Source of the DNA: Brevibacillus panacihumi
GTDB taxonomy: Bacteria; Bacillota; Bacilli; Brevibacillales; Brevibacillaceae
Length of the DNA stretch: 37,828 bases
Direction: 5' to 3'
NCBI RefSeq assembly: GCF_003710985.1
Contig: NZ_RHHT01000006.1
Location: 1 to 37,828 of the forward strand
In this document: piece after piece, positions 1 to 7,881 of the stretch
Numbering within the stretch: the first letter of the stretch is position 1
Layout: every line of letters begins with the position of its first letter
Program-made: the position numbers and the translations under genes
Notes under the pieces: generated by a model
What the model saw: only the letters and a program-made list of their open reading frames with translations
Told to the model about the DNA's origin: nothing
Databases searched by the model: none

Positions 1-1242
1 ACCCTATATCTTTGTGCCAAGGCAAACTCAAAACGGCGATTTCATGCCTTGTATGACAAAATCTACCGCCCGGATATTCTAGCGACAGCTTGGAGGAGAG
101 TAAAAGCAAATAAAGGGAGCGGAGGAATCGACGGACAATCCATCGCACAGATTGTGGAGGAGTATGGGGAGAGCCGTTTTCTTAACGAGATCTATCTAGA
201 TTTAAAAGAAAAGCGGTATCGTCCACATCCGGTTCGTCGAACTTACATCCCTAAACCGGATGGCAAGAAACGTCCACTCGGCATCCCGACGATCAAGGAT
301 CGGGTGGTCCAAATGGCTACTAAGCTAGTCATTGAACCGATCTTTGAAGCTGATTTTCGGGACTGTTCTTATGGCTTTCGGCCAGGAAGAAATGCTCACC
401 AGGCAATTGCACAGATACGCAAAGCAAGCAAGAGGTGTTATTGGGTCGTAGATGTTGACATTAAAGGGTATTTCGACAACATCAACCATGAGAAGTTGAT
501 GAAACTGGTCGAAATGAGAATCAGCGACAGACGTGTTCTGAAACTTATCCGACAATGGCTGCAGGCTGGGGTCATGGAAAATGATCAATTCCATGAAACA
601 GAACTGGGAACTCCGCAAGGAGGGGTAATCTCGCCTCTTCTTTCAAACATCTATCTAAACTACATGGACACCATTTGGGAAAATCAATTCTCCCATCTTG
701 GCACACTTATCCGCTATGCGGATGACTTCGTTATCATGTGCAGAACCAAACAAGAAGCATTGGAAAGCATTCAAGTGCTGATGGCTATTCTAAACAAGCT
801 GGAGCTTAGTCTCAGTAAAGAGAAATCTAGACTCGTTAATATTTGGGACAATTCCACTGGGTTTGACTTTCTTGGGCTGCACCATCGCAAATTCCCCGTG
901 TTCAACAAAGGGGGGAGCAAGGTATTTGCTATGTCTCATGTACCAGCTAAGAAAGCAATGAAGGAAATGAGACGTAAAATTAAGGAATACACTGCACCAA
1001 GGAACAAACTGTTTCTGTCTCTAGAAGAGCTAGTGAAAGGGCTAAATCGCAAGCTAAGGGGGTTCAAGAACTACTACTTCATCTCGCCCATCGCCAAACG
1101 ATGGGCAAGACGGATAGACTGGTATGTGATTGAACGCCTTACAATCTTCTGCAACAAGAAAAGAAGCAAGCGGAATAAACATGCCGGAAAGCTGAAGGTC
1201 ATACAAAACACGCAGGGTAGTTTATTGAAATTAGCCGGATAA
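1..1242 (+). CDS. ltrA: Group II intron reverse transcriptase/maturase (5' partial)
   Basis: This intron-encoded protein would splice its own intron (maturase) and copy it into DNA during retrohoming. The frame is open from base 1, reading TLYLCAKANSK before the RFHALYDKIYR stretch usually found some tens of residues into such proteins, so the true N terminus lies left of the window; the TTG at 49 is not a credible start. RT signatures are visible: the GIDG and KRPLGIPTIKDRV blocks, the TPQGGVISPLLSNIYL block, and the catalytic YADD at 715-726. A maturase/thumb region follows (GLNRKLRGFKNYY). No HNH endonuclease domain is present after it, as in endonuclease-less lineages. The frame is intact up to its stop, so the protein could be active. 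Confidence 0.93.
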   Translation, partial: TLYLCAKANSKRRFHALYDKIYRPDILATAWRRVKANKGSGGIDGQSIAQIVEEYGESRFLNEIYLDLKEKRYRPHPVRRTYIPKPDGKKRPLGIPTIKDRVVQMATKLVIEPIFEADFRDCSYGFRPGRNAHQAIAQIRKASKRCYWVVDVDIKGYFDNINHEKLMKLVEMRISDRRVLKLIRQWLQAGVMENDQFHETELGTPQGGVISPLLSNIYLNYMDTIWENQFSHLGTLIRYADDFVIMCRTKQEALESIQVLMAILNKLELSLSKEKSRLVNIWDNSTGFDFLGLHHRKFPVFNKGGSKVFAMSHVPAKKAMKEMRRKIKEYTAPRNKLFLSLEELVKGLNRKLRGFKNYYFISPIAKRWARRIDWYVIERLTIFCNKKRSKRNKHAGKLKVIQNTQGSLLKLAG

Positions 1243-1276
1243 AGTAAGCCGAATGCCAAAGAAAGAAGAACATCGG

Positions 1277-1365
1277 AAAGCCGTATGAGGGAAAACCTCA
1301 CGTACGGTTTGATGAGGGGGAGCTGAAATGAGCAAGGCGACCATACGGTCGCCCGAAAGTTTCAG
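1277..1365 (+). ncRNA. Group II intron RNA domains V and VI
   Basis: Domain V is a 34-base hairpin at 1277-1310 with the catalytic AGC triad at 1279-1281, a GAAA-type tip and the paired strand ending in ACGUACGGUU. Domain VI at 1323-1365 has an outer stem CTGAAA/TTTCAG and an inner stem GGCGACC/GGTCGCC, the place expected for the branch-point adenosine. Both follow the RT stop codon directly, as in bacterial introns whose RT lies in domain IV. Confidence 0.85.
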
Positions 1366-1416
1366 TTCTCTACTCTACAAATTTGCGTACACAAGTACCC
1401 ACCACCCAGAAACGTG

Positions 1417-1425
1417 AATACGCTA
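1417..1425 (+). promoter_or_regulatory. Possible mother-cell sigma (-10 like) motif before the fibre gene
   Basis: AATACGCTA matches the sigma-K -10 consensus CATANNNTA at all fixed positions but the first. An AC dinucleotide at 1397-1398 is the nearest -35-like element, but the spacing (18) is slightly long. The motif lies 40 bases before the chosen start codon and just downstream of the intron 3' end. This is a weak match and an inference only. Confidence 0.25.
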
Positions 1426-1464
1426 CACAATAGCTATGTTGTCACTGGACGGGAGGAGAGCCGC

Positions 1465-3600
1465 ATGGCAAATGTAAATCGCCGAAAGCTAAATAAAAAT
1501 CTGGGCAAAACGTATCGAAGCAGCGTGCATGACATACCCCTGATCAAGACGGGTGGGGATCTTGCGGAAGTGTACGAATTGGAGGCAGAACTGTTAGGTA
1601 CCCATACAGAACCGTTCCTTTATCCCCCATTGCAAAAGAAGCCAAAGAAGGGGGTATCTTCTAATCAGACAACCTTTTCCAAGATGATAAAAGAACGTAC
1701 GGGGGACCGGCCGCAATCCTTCGTTTATACGGATGATTTGACCGATCAGGCGGTAACGACCGAGAAAATTGCCAATCGCGCTGTCGATGCTGCCAAAATC
1801 AAACCCGGTACGGTGGACACTCTTCTCTTGAAAGATTACGCTGTAGACGCCACGAAACTGGCTGATCAAAGTGTAACCTCAAGCAAAATTGCCCCACAGG
1901 CGATCGCACGCGAGCATCTGAGTGCTGGAATCATCAGCAATGAAATGATTCAAAACCGGTCGATTTCCGGGGATAAACTGATGAACAACAGCATCACCTC
2001 GGAAAAGCTGGCAGACAATACGATCGATTCTATCAAGTTCAGGGATGGTGCTATCCAGAGCAGACACATTGCTGAGCAAGCGATTACGAGAGAATGTATC
2101 CAGGACCAGGCAATTACGTCAGACAAAATCAAAATGGGCGGGATTCAAAAAGGGAATTTGGCAAATGAGATCATCAATTCCGCCAAGCTGGAAGACGGTG
2201 CCGTAACCAGCAGCAAGCTTCGCGATGGAGTAGTCACTTCTTCGAAAATCGACGAAGAGGCGATAGAATCACGCCACCTTAGGGAAGGCAGCATCCAGCA
2301 CCATCATCTTGCAGAGATGGCGGTGGACAGTGTCAATCTGACTGCGGGGTGTGTGCAGAATCAACATTTGGCGTTTGATGCCGTCTATCCTCAAAATATT
2401 GCAGATAACGCGATTACGAGCGAGAAAATCAGTCCTTACGCCATCCTCACCGAACATCTGGATCATGCCAGTATCACATCTGAAAAAATTGCCAGAGAAT
2501 CGATCACCAGCAACCATCTTCAGTCATCCAGCGTGCAGACCGTTCACTTGCAGGAGCAAGGTGTTACCACAGCTAAAATTGGAGATTCGCAGATCACGAC
2601 CAGCAAGCTCGCCGACAAGGCCGTCACGGCTGACAAACTGGCCCCCTGGAGTGTCGGAAGTGAACATGTGAACAAGGAAAGCATCCAGCGAATCCACCTG
2701 GCAGATGGGGCAGTCGACAGTGACAAAATCGCAGCCAGATCCATTGAGGAGCAACATTTGACCCAGCGACTGATTAACTCTGCCCATCTGATTGAAGCTG
2801 CCATACAAACAGATCATTTGGCTGATCGGGTCATCACGACATCGAAGCTTGCCTCGGAATCCGTCTCTACCGATAAAATTACGGAACAGAGCGTCACGAC
2901 AGCCAAATTGGCTGAACATGCAGTTACCACATCCAAGCTGGCGACAGATGCCGTCAAAAGCCGCCATGTAGCAAGAGGTTCGATTACCAGCGAGAAGATA
3001 GCCGACCATGCAATTCAAGCCCAACATCTTGGCCCGCAGGTGATCCAGCAGAAGCATATCGCGGCATCAGCCATCGGACATCATCAACTGCAAGACGAAA
3101 GTATAACGACAGAAAAACTGGCAGCCGGTGTAGTAACTCCTGAAAAGCTCTCTTTTCGTCCGGTAGAAACACATGCTGCACAAGGGGAAACCCTGCAGCA
3201 GTTTGGCTTCGCGCCATTCCGTTTTTCAGCCAACAAAAGGATGGTTGATGTGACAATCCGTTTGCCGCAGCCCTACTCGAACCAGCATTATTGCCTGGTT
3301 GCCATGACGAATCAGCCGGGGTGCCACGCCTCGCTGAAATACAGTACCAAAACGAATTCGGTGATTACAATATTCCGGCCGCGGATCGGACAGGAAATAA
3401 ATGGGGTGGTACATTGGATTGCGCTGGGAGAAAAGGGGCTGCCTGTTGATGATTACGACCCTGCAGCGTTTTCGACTTGGCGGGATGAGGAAGAGGAACC
3501 CGCAGACGAGTTGGTAGAAGAACAGGAGGAGTTGCTGTTCGATCTGGGCCAGGAAGTTTCATCAGAGGACAGCGACCCGGATGCGAGTGAAGAATCATAA
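1465..3600 (+). CDS. Fibre-like surface protein of 47 decapeptide repeats
   Basis: The predicted 711-residue protein has four parts. A basic N terminus of about 90 residues begins MANVNRRKLNKNLGK. Then come 47 consecutive ten-residue repeats with no insertion or gap (consensus xxA-I/V-T-S-x-K/H-L/I-A). Next is a compact domain of about 100 residues containing HWIALGEKG. The end is a strongly acidic tail (EEEEPADELVEEQEE and SSEDSDPDASEES). Such repeats are typical of elongated beta-structured fibres, as in phage tail fibres and bacterial surface proteins, and the WIALG end resembles what I remember as a WIAG-tail domain in Brevibacillus/Paenibacillus proteins; neither was checked. No signal peptide or sortase motif is seen, which would fit a protein assembled on the spore surface by the mother cell. 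The start was chosen because GGGAGGAG lies at 1451-1458; the upstream GTG at 1414 has no ribosome site. A terminator follows. Function unknown. Confidence 0.85.
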   Translation: MANVNRRKLNKNLGKTYRSSVHDIPLIKTGGDLAEVYELEAELLGTHTEPFLYPPLQKKPKKGVSSNQTTFSKMIKERTGDRPQSFVYTDDLTDQAVTTEKIANRAVDAAKIKPGTVDTLLLKDYAVDATKLADQSVTSSKIAPQAIAREHLSAGIISNEMIQNRSISGDKLMNNSITSEKLADNTIDSIKFRDGAIQSRHIAEQAITRECIQDQAITSDKIKMGGIQKGNLANEIINSAKLEDGAVTSSKLRDGVVTSSKIDEEAIESRHLREGSIQHHHLAEMAVDSVNLTAGCVQNQHLAFDAVYPQNIADNAITSEKISPYAILTEHLDHASITSEKIARESITSNHLQSSSVQTVHLQEQGVTTAKIGDSQITTSKLADKAVTADKLAPWSVGSEHVNKESIQRIHLADGAVDSDKIAARSIEEQHLTQRLINSAHLIEAAIQTDHLADRVITTSKLASESVSTDKITEQSVTTAKLAEHAVTTSKLATDAVKSRHVARGSITSEKIADHAIQAQHLGPQVIQQKHIAASAIGHHQLQDESITTEKLAAGVVTPEKLSFRPVETHAAQGETLQQFGFAPFRFSANKRMVDVTIRLPQPYSNQHYCLVAMTNQPGCHASLKYSTKTNSVITIFRPRIGQEINGVVHWIALGEKGLPVDDYDPAAFSTWRDEEEEPADELVEEQEELLFDLGQEVSSEDSDPDASEES
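1744..3153 (+). repeat. 47 tandem 30-bp units encoding decapeptides
   Basis: The reading frame can be cut into 47 units of exactly 30 bases, from DQAVTTEKIA to AGVVTPEKLS, with no break in register over 1410 bases. Position 4 is nearly always I or V and position 9 L or I. Position 8 is lysine in 24 units, histidine in 16 and another residue in 7. The DNA of the units is well diverged, so the array is old and maintained by protein-level selection and not by recent duplication. Confidence 0.95.
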
Positions 3601-3623
3601 GCATTCAGAGTTAGAACATATCT

Positions 3624-3661
3624 ACACCCTCTGTCCCTTTACGGGTTTGAGGGTGTTCTTT
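3624..3661 (+). terminator. Rho-independent terminator after the fibre gene
   Basis: ACACCCTC (3624-3631) pairs with GAGGGTGT (3649-3656), and a short CCC/GGG pairing is possible in the loop. It is followed by TCTTT, a modest U tract. Confidence 0.65.
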
Positions 3662-3973
3662 ACCTATGTATTCAAAAGGAGGGAAGGTGCAAAACAGGAG
3701 GACCACATAAAGCTGGCTGAGGAAAAAGGGGAGATGAGAGAAGATCCCAACCCGGCAGAAGCGTTCTCCCCCTTTTCCCTCCATCTCCACTACAGTATAA
3801 AGACTAACCAAGCACCCAAAAGCAAGCAAACAAGCAACATAATAAAATTACGGTAAACTATCGAACCTTCTCATTCGCTGTTCTCGTTGTATTTGCCACA
3901 TGCCGATAGTATAATTGTTAGGTATACCAAGCATCTCATGTAAGGTAATGGCTAATGGAGGGAAAGTGATCCG
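3662..3973 (+). other. Intergenic region before asnS with a large hairpin
   Basis: This stretch holds no convincing gene. A long inverted repeat pairs 3719-3734 with 3765-3781 (about 16 pairs, 30-base loop) and has no U tract after it. The asnS promoter lies downstream of it at 3887-3915. Two Shine-Dalgarno-like purine runs (3674-3683 and 3696-3701) are not followed by open frames of useful length. No T-box signature was found. Confidence 0.5.
3887..3915 (+). promoter_or_regulatory. Sigma-A promoter of asnS
   Basis: TTGTAT (3887-3892), a 17-base spacer and a perfect TATAAT (3910-3915) lie 58 bases before the asnS start. Confidence 0.75.
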
Positions 3974-5263
3974 ATGTTGACGACCATTGCTCAAGTTGGG
4001 CAGCATGTGGGACAAGAAGTTCGAATAGGTTGCTGGCTGTATAACAAGCGCAGCAGCGGTAAAATACAGTTTCTTCAGCTTCGCGACGGGTCTGGATTTA
4101 TTCAGGGTGTTGTCGTGAAGGCTGAAGTAGGGGAAGACGTCTGGGAAAATGCATCCAAATTGACACAAGAAAGCTCGTTGTACATAACAGGTACTGTACG
4201 CGCGGACGATCGTGCTCCAAGCGGTTATGAACTGACTGTGACAGGTGTGGAAATCATTCAAATTGCACAGGATTATCCGATCTCTTTGAAAGAGCATGGG
4301 GTCGACTTTTTGATGGATCACCGCCATCTCTGGCTTCGTTCGCCACGCCAGCGTGCCGTCATGGCCGTGCGTTCTGAAGTCATTCGCTCTGTGTATGAAT
4401 TTTTCCAGGAAAACGGCTTTTACAAGGTAGACCCGCCAATCCTGACGCCTACTTCTGCAGAAGGTACGACCAATCTGTTCCATACCAAGTACTTTGACGA
4501 AGATGCCTATCTGTCCCAATCCGGCCAGTTGTATATGGAAGCTGCCGCGATGGCTCTGGGACGGGTTTATTCGTTTGGTCCTACCTTCCGTGCAGAAAAA
4601 TCCAAGACCCGCCGCCATCTGATCGAGTTCTGGATGATTGAACCCGAGATGGCGTTCGTGGATCATGAAGAAAATCTGCGCATCCAGGAAGCGTTTGTAT
4701 CCCATGTCGTGCAGTCCGTTCTGAAGAACTGCCAGCGCGAGTTGAAAACGCTCGAACGAGACACCAGCAAATTGGAAAATGTGGTTGGTACATTCCCGCG
4801 CATCACGTATGATGACGCCATCAAGCTGCTTCAGGAAAAAGGCAGTGACATCAAGTGGGGCGATGACTTCGGAGCGCCCGACGAGACGCTGATTGCCGAG
4901 CACTATGACAAACCGGTCTTCATCACGCACTATCCGACTGAGATCAAGGCTTTTTACATGAAGCCGCACCCGGAAAGACCTGAAGTGGTCCTCTGTGCGG
5001 ATTTGATCGCTCCAGAGGGTTACGGCGAGATTATTGGCGGCAGTCAACGCATTGATGATCCAGAGCTTTTGGAAAAGCGCTTCGCCGAACATGAGCTGTC
5101 GGAAGAAGCGTATCGCTGGTATCTGGATCTGCGCAAATACGGAACGGTTCCTCACTCCGGCTTTGGCTTGGGTCTGGAGCGAACCATTGCCTGGATTTGC
5201 GGATTGGATCACGTGCGCGAGACGATTCCATTCCCGCGCATGTTGTACCGCCTCTATCCGTAA
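3974..5263 (+). CDS. asnS: Asparagine--tRNA ligase
   Basis: This cytoplasmic class IIb aminoacyl-tRNA synthetase charges tRNA-Asn with asparagine using ATP. At 429 residues it has the usual length. An OB-fold anticodon-binding domain takes up about residues 1-110 ([23 protein letters not shown]). The class II catalytic core follows, with motif 2 at about 205-220 ([16 protein letters not shown]) and motif 3 at 396-403 (GFGLGLER). GGAGGG lies 11 bases before the ATG, and a clear sigma-A promoter is present. The gene is followed by a terminator and then dnaD, the same order as in Bacillus subtilis. The 454-codon antisense frame over it is a shadow. Confidence 0.97.
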   Translation: MLTTIAQVGQHVGQEVRIGCWLYNKRSSGKIQFLQLRDGSGFIQGVVVKAEVGEDVWENASKLTQESSLYITGTVRADDRAPSGYELTVTGVEIIQIAQDYPISLKEHGVDFLMDHRHLWLRSPRQRAVMAVRSEVIRSVYEFFQENGFYKVDPPILTPTSAEGTTNLFHTKYFDEDAYLSQSGQLYMEAAAMALGRVYSFGPTFRAEKSKTRRHLIEFWMIEPEMAFVDHEENLRIQEAFVSHVVQSVLKNCQRELKTLERDTSKLENVVGTFPRITYDDAIKLLQEKGSDIKWGDDFGAPDETLIAEHYDKPVFITHYPTEIKAFYMKPHPERPEVVLCADLIAPEGYGEIIGGSQRIDDPELLEKRFAEHELSEEAYRWYLDLRKYGTVPHSGFGLGLERTIAWICGLDHVRETIPFPRMLYRLYP

Positions 5264-5286
5264 ACGGGTTACCGTCCTTTTTCTCG

Positions 5287-5320
5287 AAACACCCTGTTGC
5301 TGGATGGCAGCAGGGTGTTT
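5287..5320 (+). terminator. Terminator-like hairpin after asnS
   Basis: AAACACCCTG (5287-5296) pairs perfectly with CAGGGTGTTT (5311-5320), with further GC/GC pairing inside. The U tract is limited to the three T bases at the end of the stem, so termination may be partial and allow read-through into dnaD. Confidence 0.65.
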
Positions 5321-5388
5321 CTGTCACAGAAAAAGCGGCGCATGAGCGTGGTATCCGAGTCATTCCAACCCAGAGGAGACGTTGCTTC

Positions 5389-6069
5389 ATGGATTCCCAT
5401 ATTTTACAATTATTGCAAGAGGGTGCAACTTCTGTATCCAACTTGCTGTTAAAAATGTATAAACGCATGTCGCTGGCAGATGAAGAGATGATGCTGCTCA
5501 TTCATCTGTTGTCCTTTCAACAGGAAGGCAATCGTTTTCCTACACTGGCTGAGCTGGAGGAGCGGATGTCGATCGGGAATGCCCGGTTGATTCAAGCTCT
5601 GCAGAAACTGCTGAAGGAAGAATGGATCGCCATCGACGAGTATCGGGACGAACAGACCGGCATGCGGCATGAGCAGTACAATCTGACTCCTTTATACCGC
5701 AAGCTGTACAACGCCTGGCGAGAACAGCAAGGCTCCGTACACGGCAGCACGTATAGCGAGGTGGCCGTCTCACAGGAAATGGAGCCGGTGGGACTTTACT
5801 CACGGTTTGAACAGGCTTTTGGCCGTCCCTTGTCCCCGATCGAGGTCGAGAATATCCACATGTGGACACAGCAGGATGGCTATCAGGAGGACTTGATTTT
5901 GACCGCCCTGCGCGAAGCTGCGACGGTAGGAAAATTGCACATACGCTACATCGACCGCATTCTTTTGGAGTGGCAAAAACAGCAGATCACAAGCGTAGAG
6001 CAAGCCCGCCACTACAGCCTGCAGTTCCGCCGCCAGCAGACAACCAAAGACCATCGGCTACCGCTTTGA
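5389..6069 (+). CDS. dnaD: DNA replication initiation (primosome) protein DnaD
   Basis: DnaD helps load the replicative helicase at the origin and at restarting forks, bridging DnaA/PriA and DnaB in Firmicutes. The 226-residue product has the two expected parts: an N-terminal winged-helix domain (about 1-105, with LADEEMMLLIHLLSFQQEG and TLAELEERM) and a C-terminal DnaB_2-type domain (about 137-200, YSRFEQAFGRPLSPIEVE and GYQEDLILTALREA). The open frame reaches back to 5197, but the ATG at 5389 with AGAGGAGAC just before it gives the family N terminus. Position directly after asnS supports the call. The stop codon lies within the stem of its own terminator. The nth gene that follows in B. subtilis is absent. 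Confidence 0.93.
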   Translation: MDSHILQLLQEGATSVSNLLLKMYKRMSLADEEMMLLIHLLSFQQEGNRFPTLAELEERMSIGNARLIQALQKLLKEEWIAIDEYRDEQTGMRHEQYNLTPLYRKLYNAWREQQGSVHGSTYSEVAVSQEMEPVGLYSRFEQAFGRPLSPIEVENIHMWTQQDGYQEDLILTALREAATVGKLHIRYIDRILLEWQKQQITSVEQARHYSLQFRRQQTTKDHRLPL

Positions 6070-6100
6070 TTGGAAACAGTCAAAGCGGTTTTCTTGTTTT
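6060..6100 (+). terminator. Terminator overlapping the dnaD stop
   Basis: ACCGCTTTGA (6060-6069, including the TGA stop) pairs perfectly with TCAAAGCGGT (6080-6089), followed by a TTTCTTGTTTT tract. Confidence 0.88.
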
Positions 6101-6110
6101 CTGTACACGT

Positions 6111-6138
6111 ACCCATTCTAAGCCCGTGTCATAGCATA
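6111..6138 (+). promoter_or_regulatory. Possible sigma-K-type promoter of the polysaccharide operon
   Basis: AC at 6111-6112 and CATAGCATA at 6130-6138 with a 17-base spacer match the sigma-K pattern AC...CATANNNTA. It is the only evident promoter between the dnaD terminator and the first gene of the operon. The motif is short and degenerate, so the call leans on the spore-coat-like content of the operon. Confidence 0.4.
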
Positions 6139-6231
6139 TTACGAAGAAGCTCGCTGCCGCGCCCGCTACCATCGCGACAAGGACGAGTAGAAGGTCCTGG
6201 AGCGGGAGGCAGAATGCTGGAGGTATGGTAG

Positions 6232-6612
6232 ATGGAAAAACGAAAAAAATGGGATATGCCGCATTGGGTTACCCCGGGTGTGTTTTCGGGAAGTTACGTC
6301 GTGGATGAAGCTGTAGAACGGATTACCAGTTTCAAGCCGATGGAATTTACCTTGCAAAAACCGTCTGGCAACGAGAAGCAGTCGGATGAAGCTCTCAAAG
6401 ATGCGATTAAACAGGTAGAAGAGCGATTGATGGAGCAAATCCGCGAGCTGGAACAAAAGCTGATCGAGGCGAGAGAGCAAGCGGCAGCTATGGAAAAGCA
6501 CTGGAAGGCTGCCGAAGAGGCACAGGCCAAGGAAAGACAGCATCTTTATCAGGTCGTCCTGTCCTTAAAAAAGGAGTGGGAGAACGAACGAAATGCACAT
6601 CGCGATCATTAG
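6232..6612 (+). CDS. Coiled-coil protein of unknown function, operon leader
   Basis: I do not recognise this 126-residue protein. Its N-terminal 40 residues (WDMPHWVTPGVFSGSYVVDEAVERI) look folded. From about residue 48 to the end it is a highly charged helix rich in E, K, Q and A with heptad-like spacing, ending in KKEWENERNAHRDH. There is no signal peptide or membrane segment. GGAGG at 6219-6223 sits eight bases before the ATG. Its last 20 bases overlap the next glycosyltransferase, which implies translational coupling. As first gene of a sugar-assembly operon it may act as a scaffold or structural partner, but that is inference. Confidence 0.75.
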   Translation: MEKRKKWDMPHWVTPGVFSGSYVVDEAVERITSFKPMEFTLQKPSGNEKQSDEALKDAIKQVEERLMEQIRELEQKLIEAREQAAAMEKHWKAAEEAQAKERQHLYQVVLSLKKEWENERNAHRDH

Positions 6613-7780
6613 TCCCGGTCCGTTCTCAGTCCCTCCAGTCAAGGGAAGCTCGGTCGAGCATGATATTGATGAAGTGACAAAAATGATGGACCCAGAACAT
6701 CAAGTGACCATCTATACACGCAAATGCCCGACCTATCCGAAATCAAGCGTTGAGGAGAATCGGCGCTTTGTCAGATACCGCTACAATGGGCCAAAGCCGT
6801 ATTTGCAAAAGATCATAAATCATTTGCGCAAGCACAAGCCAGACGTCATCATGGTGGAAAATCGGCCTCAGTACGTATTGGCGTTGAAGCGCCGCTTTCC
6901 CAAAATCCCTGTATTCGTCAACATGCACTCGCATGTATATGCGACCCCTGCGATGATCAGCCCCAAAAAAATGCGGCGCGTGGTGCGGCTGGCTGACGGG
7001 TTTATTACGAACAGCGAGTATCTGCGCCGTCATTTCATGACAAAGCGCAAAATCCCGGCTTCAAAGATCCAGGCGGTCCATCTCGGGGTAGATGTCACAC
7101 CTTATCAGCAAGCCAAGCTCCACTACACCGTAAAGAAGCTCCGCAAACAACTGGATTTGCTGCCAGAGCATCGGGTGCTCTTCTATGCTGGAAGATTGAT
7201 CCGGGCAAAAGGTGTTCACGTATTGTTGCGTGCATTTCGGAAGGTAAGCGAACAGGATCCCTTGGCGCGATTAGTCATCGTGGGCGGCACAGGATATGGC
7301 AGCAATCGCCTGAACAAGTATGTGCGTGAGTTGAAAAAGCTTGCCAAACCGCTCGGGGACAAGGTAAAGTTCGTCAAATTTGTCCCGAGCGCGCAAATGC
7401 CGCTTTATTACCAGATCGGCGATGTAGTCGCGACACCTTCCGTCTGGCAGGAAGCGTTTTGCCGCGTCAATCTCGAAGCCATGGCATCAGGAAAACCGGT
7501 CATTACGACCCCCCGCGGGGGAATCGGGGAAGTCGTGACCCATCAGGGCAGCGGCTTTCTCATTCCGCCCAAGGAGTGGACAAAAGAGCTTCCTGTCATC
7601 TGGGAGGGGCTATGGAAGCATCCGCAGATCAAAAACGAGATGGGGAAACATGCGCTGAGCCGTGCCAAGCAGTTTTCCTGGTATGCGACAGCTCAAGGCT
7701 ATCTCCGCGTTTTTGAGCAAGCTGTACAAAAGCGCAATTCCAGCCGCACAAAACCAAGCGAACTGCTGCGGGCAGGATAG
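6593..7780 (+). CDS. cotSA: GT4 glycosyltransferase, CotSA-like
   Basis: The 395-residue protein is a GT-B fold, family 4 retaining glycosyltransferase that would add a nucleotide-activated sugar to a glycan or protein. The N terminus (IAIISPGPFSVPPVKGSSVE) and the VENRPQYV stretch resemble spore-coat CotSA of Bacillus. The donor-binding domain contains FYAGRLIRAKGV and the EX7E motif with E287 and E295 in WQEAFCRVNLEAMASG. It is cytoplasmic and strongly basic. The ATG at 6593 lies inside the preceding gene and uses GGGAG at 6578-6582. Sugar and acceptor cannot be read from the sequence. The gene symbol is by resemblance and neighbourhood, so orthology is not proven. Confidence 0.82.
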   Translation: MHIAIISPGPFSVPPVKGSSVEHDIDEVTKMMDPEHQVTIYTRKCPTYPKSSVEENRRFVRYRYNGPKPYLQKIINHLRKHKPDVIMVENRPQYVLALKRRFPKIPVFVNMHSHVYATPAMISPKKMRRVVRLADGFITNSEYLRRHFMTKRKIPASKIQAVHLGVDVTPYQQAKLHYTVKKLRKQLDLLPEHRVLFYAGRLIRAKGVHVLLRAFRKVSEQDPLARLVIVGGTGYGSNRLNKYVRELKKLAKPLGDKVKFVKFVPSAQMPLYYQIGDVVATPSVWQEAFCRVNLEAMASGKPVITTPRGGIGEVVTHQGSGFLIPPKEWTKELPVIWEGLWKHPQIKNEMGKHALSRAKQFSWYATAQGYLRVFEQAVQKRNSSRTKPSELLRAG

Positions 7781-7881
7781 GTCAAAGCCCTTTCTTGCTA
7801 TGGGTTGGACGTTTGCCCTGTCCAGATATGTAACTGTGCATACGTTGTAAGTATCACAGAGCACATCTGGGGAGTGATATT

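Larger units (their letters stand above)
1..1378 (+). mobile_element. Group II intron, 3' part (5' end outside window)
   Basis: The segment has the reverse transcriptase/maturase frame of a bacterial group II intron followed by recognisable RNA domains V and VI and a 3' end that appears to lie at the CTCTACTCTAC stretch (about 1373-1378). The 5' ribozyme domains and the GUGYG 5' splice site are not in the window, so the element is cut by the window edge and not necessarily truncated in the genome. The 3' exon begins near 1379, about 86 bases before the start of the repeat-fibre gene. The exact 3' splice junction is inferred. Confidence 0.85.

Noticed and set aside
1744..3153. CRISPR array or DNA minisatellite
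   Set aside because: The 30-base periodicity is in protein only; unit DNA sequences differ widely and there are no repeat-spacer units.
3674..3710. Seven-codon leader peptide after AAAAGGAGGG
   Set aside because: The spacing to the GTG is only three bases and the peptide has no coherent content.
3581..3856. 91-codon plus-strand frame after the fibre gene
   Set aside because: It begins inside the fibre gene, crosses its terminator, has low-complexity sequence and no ribosome site at its start.
3662..3973. T-box riboswitch before asnS
   Set aside because: No AGGGUGGNACCGCG-type box, specifier loop or terminator/antiterminator pair is present, and the promoter is too close to the start.
3848..5212. 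454-codon minus-strand frame over asnS
   Set aside because: It is antisense to an unmistakable asnS, has no known domain and no ribosome site; codon bias of asnS explains it.
7781..7881. Second sigma-E/K promoter in the operon gap
   Set aside because: CATACGTT at 7839 resembles a -10 but no correctly spaced -35 element is present.
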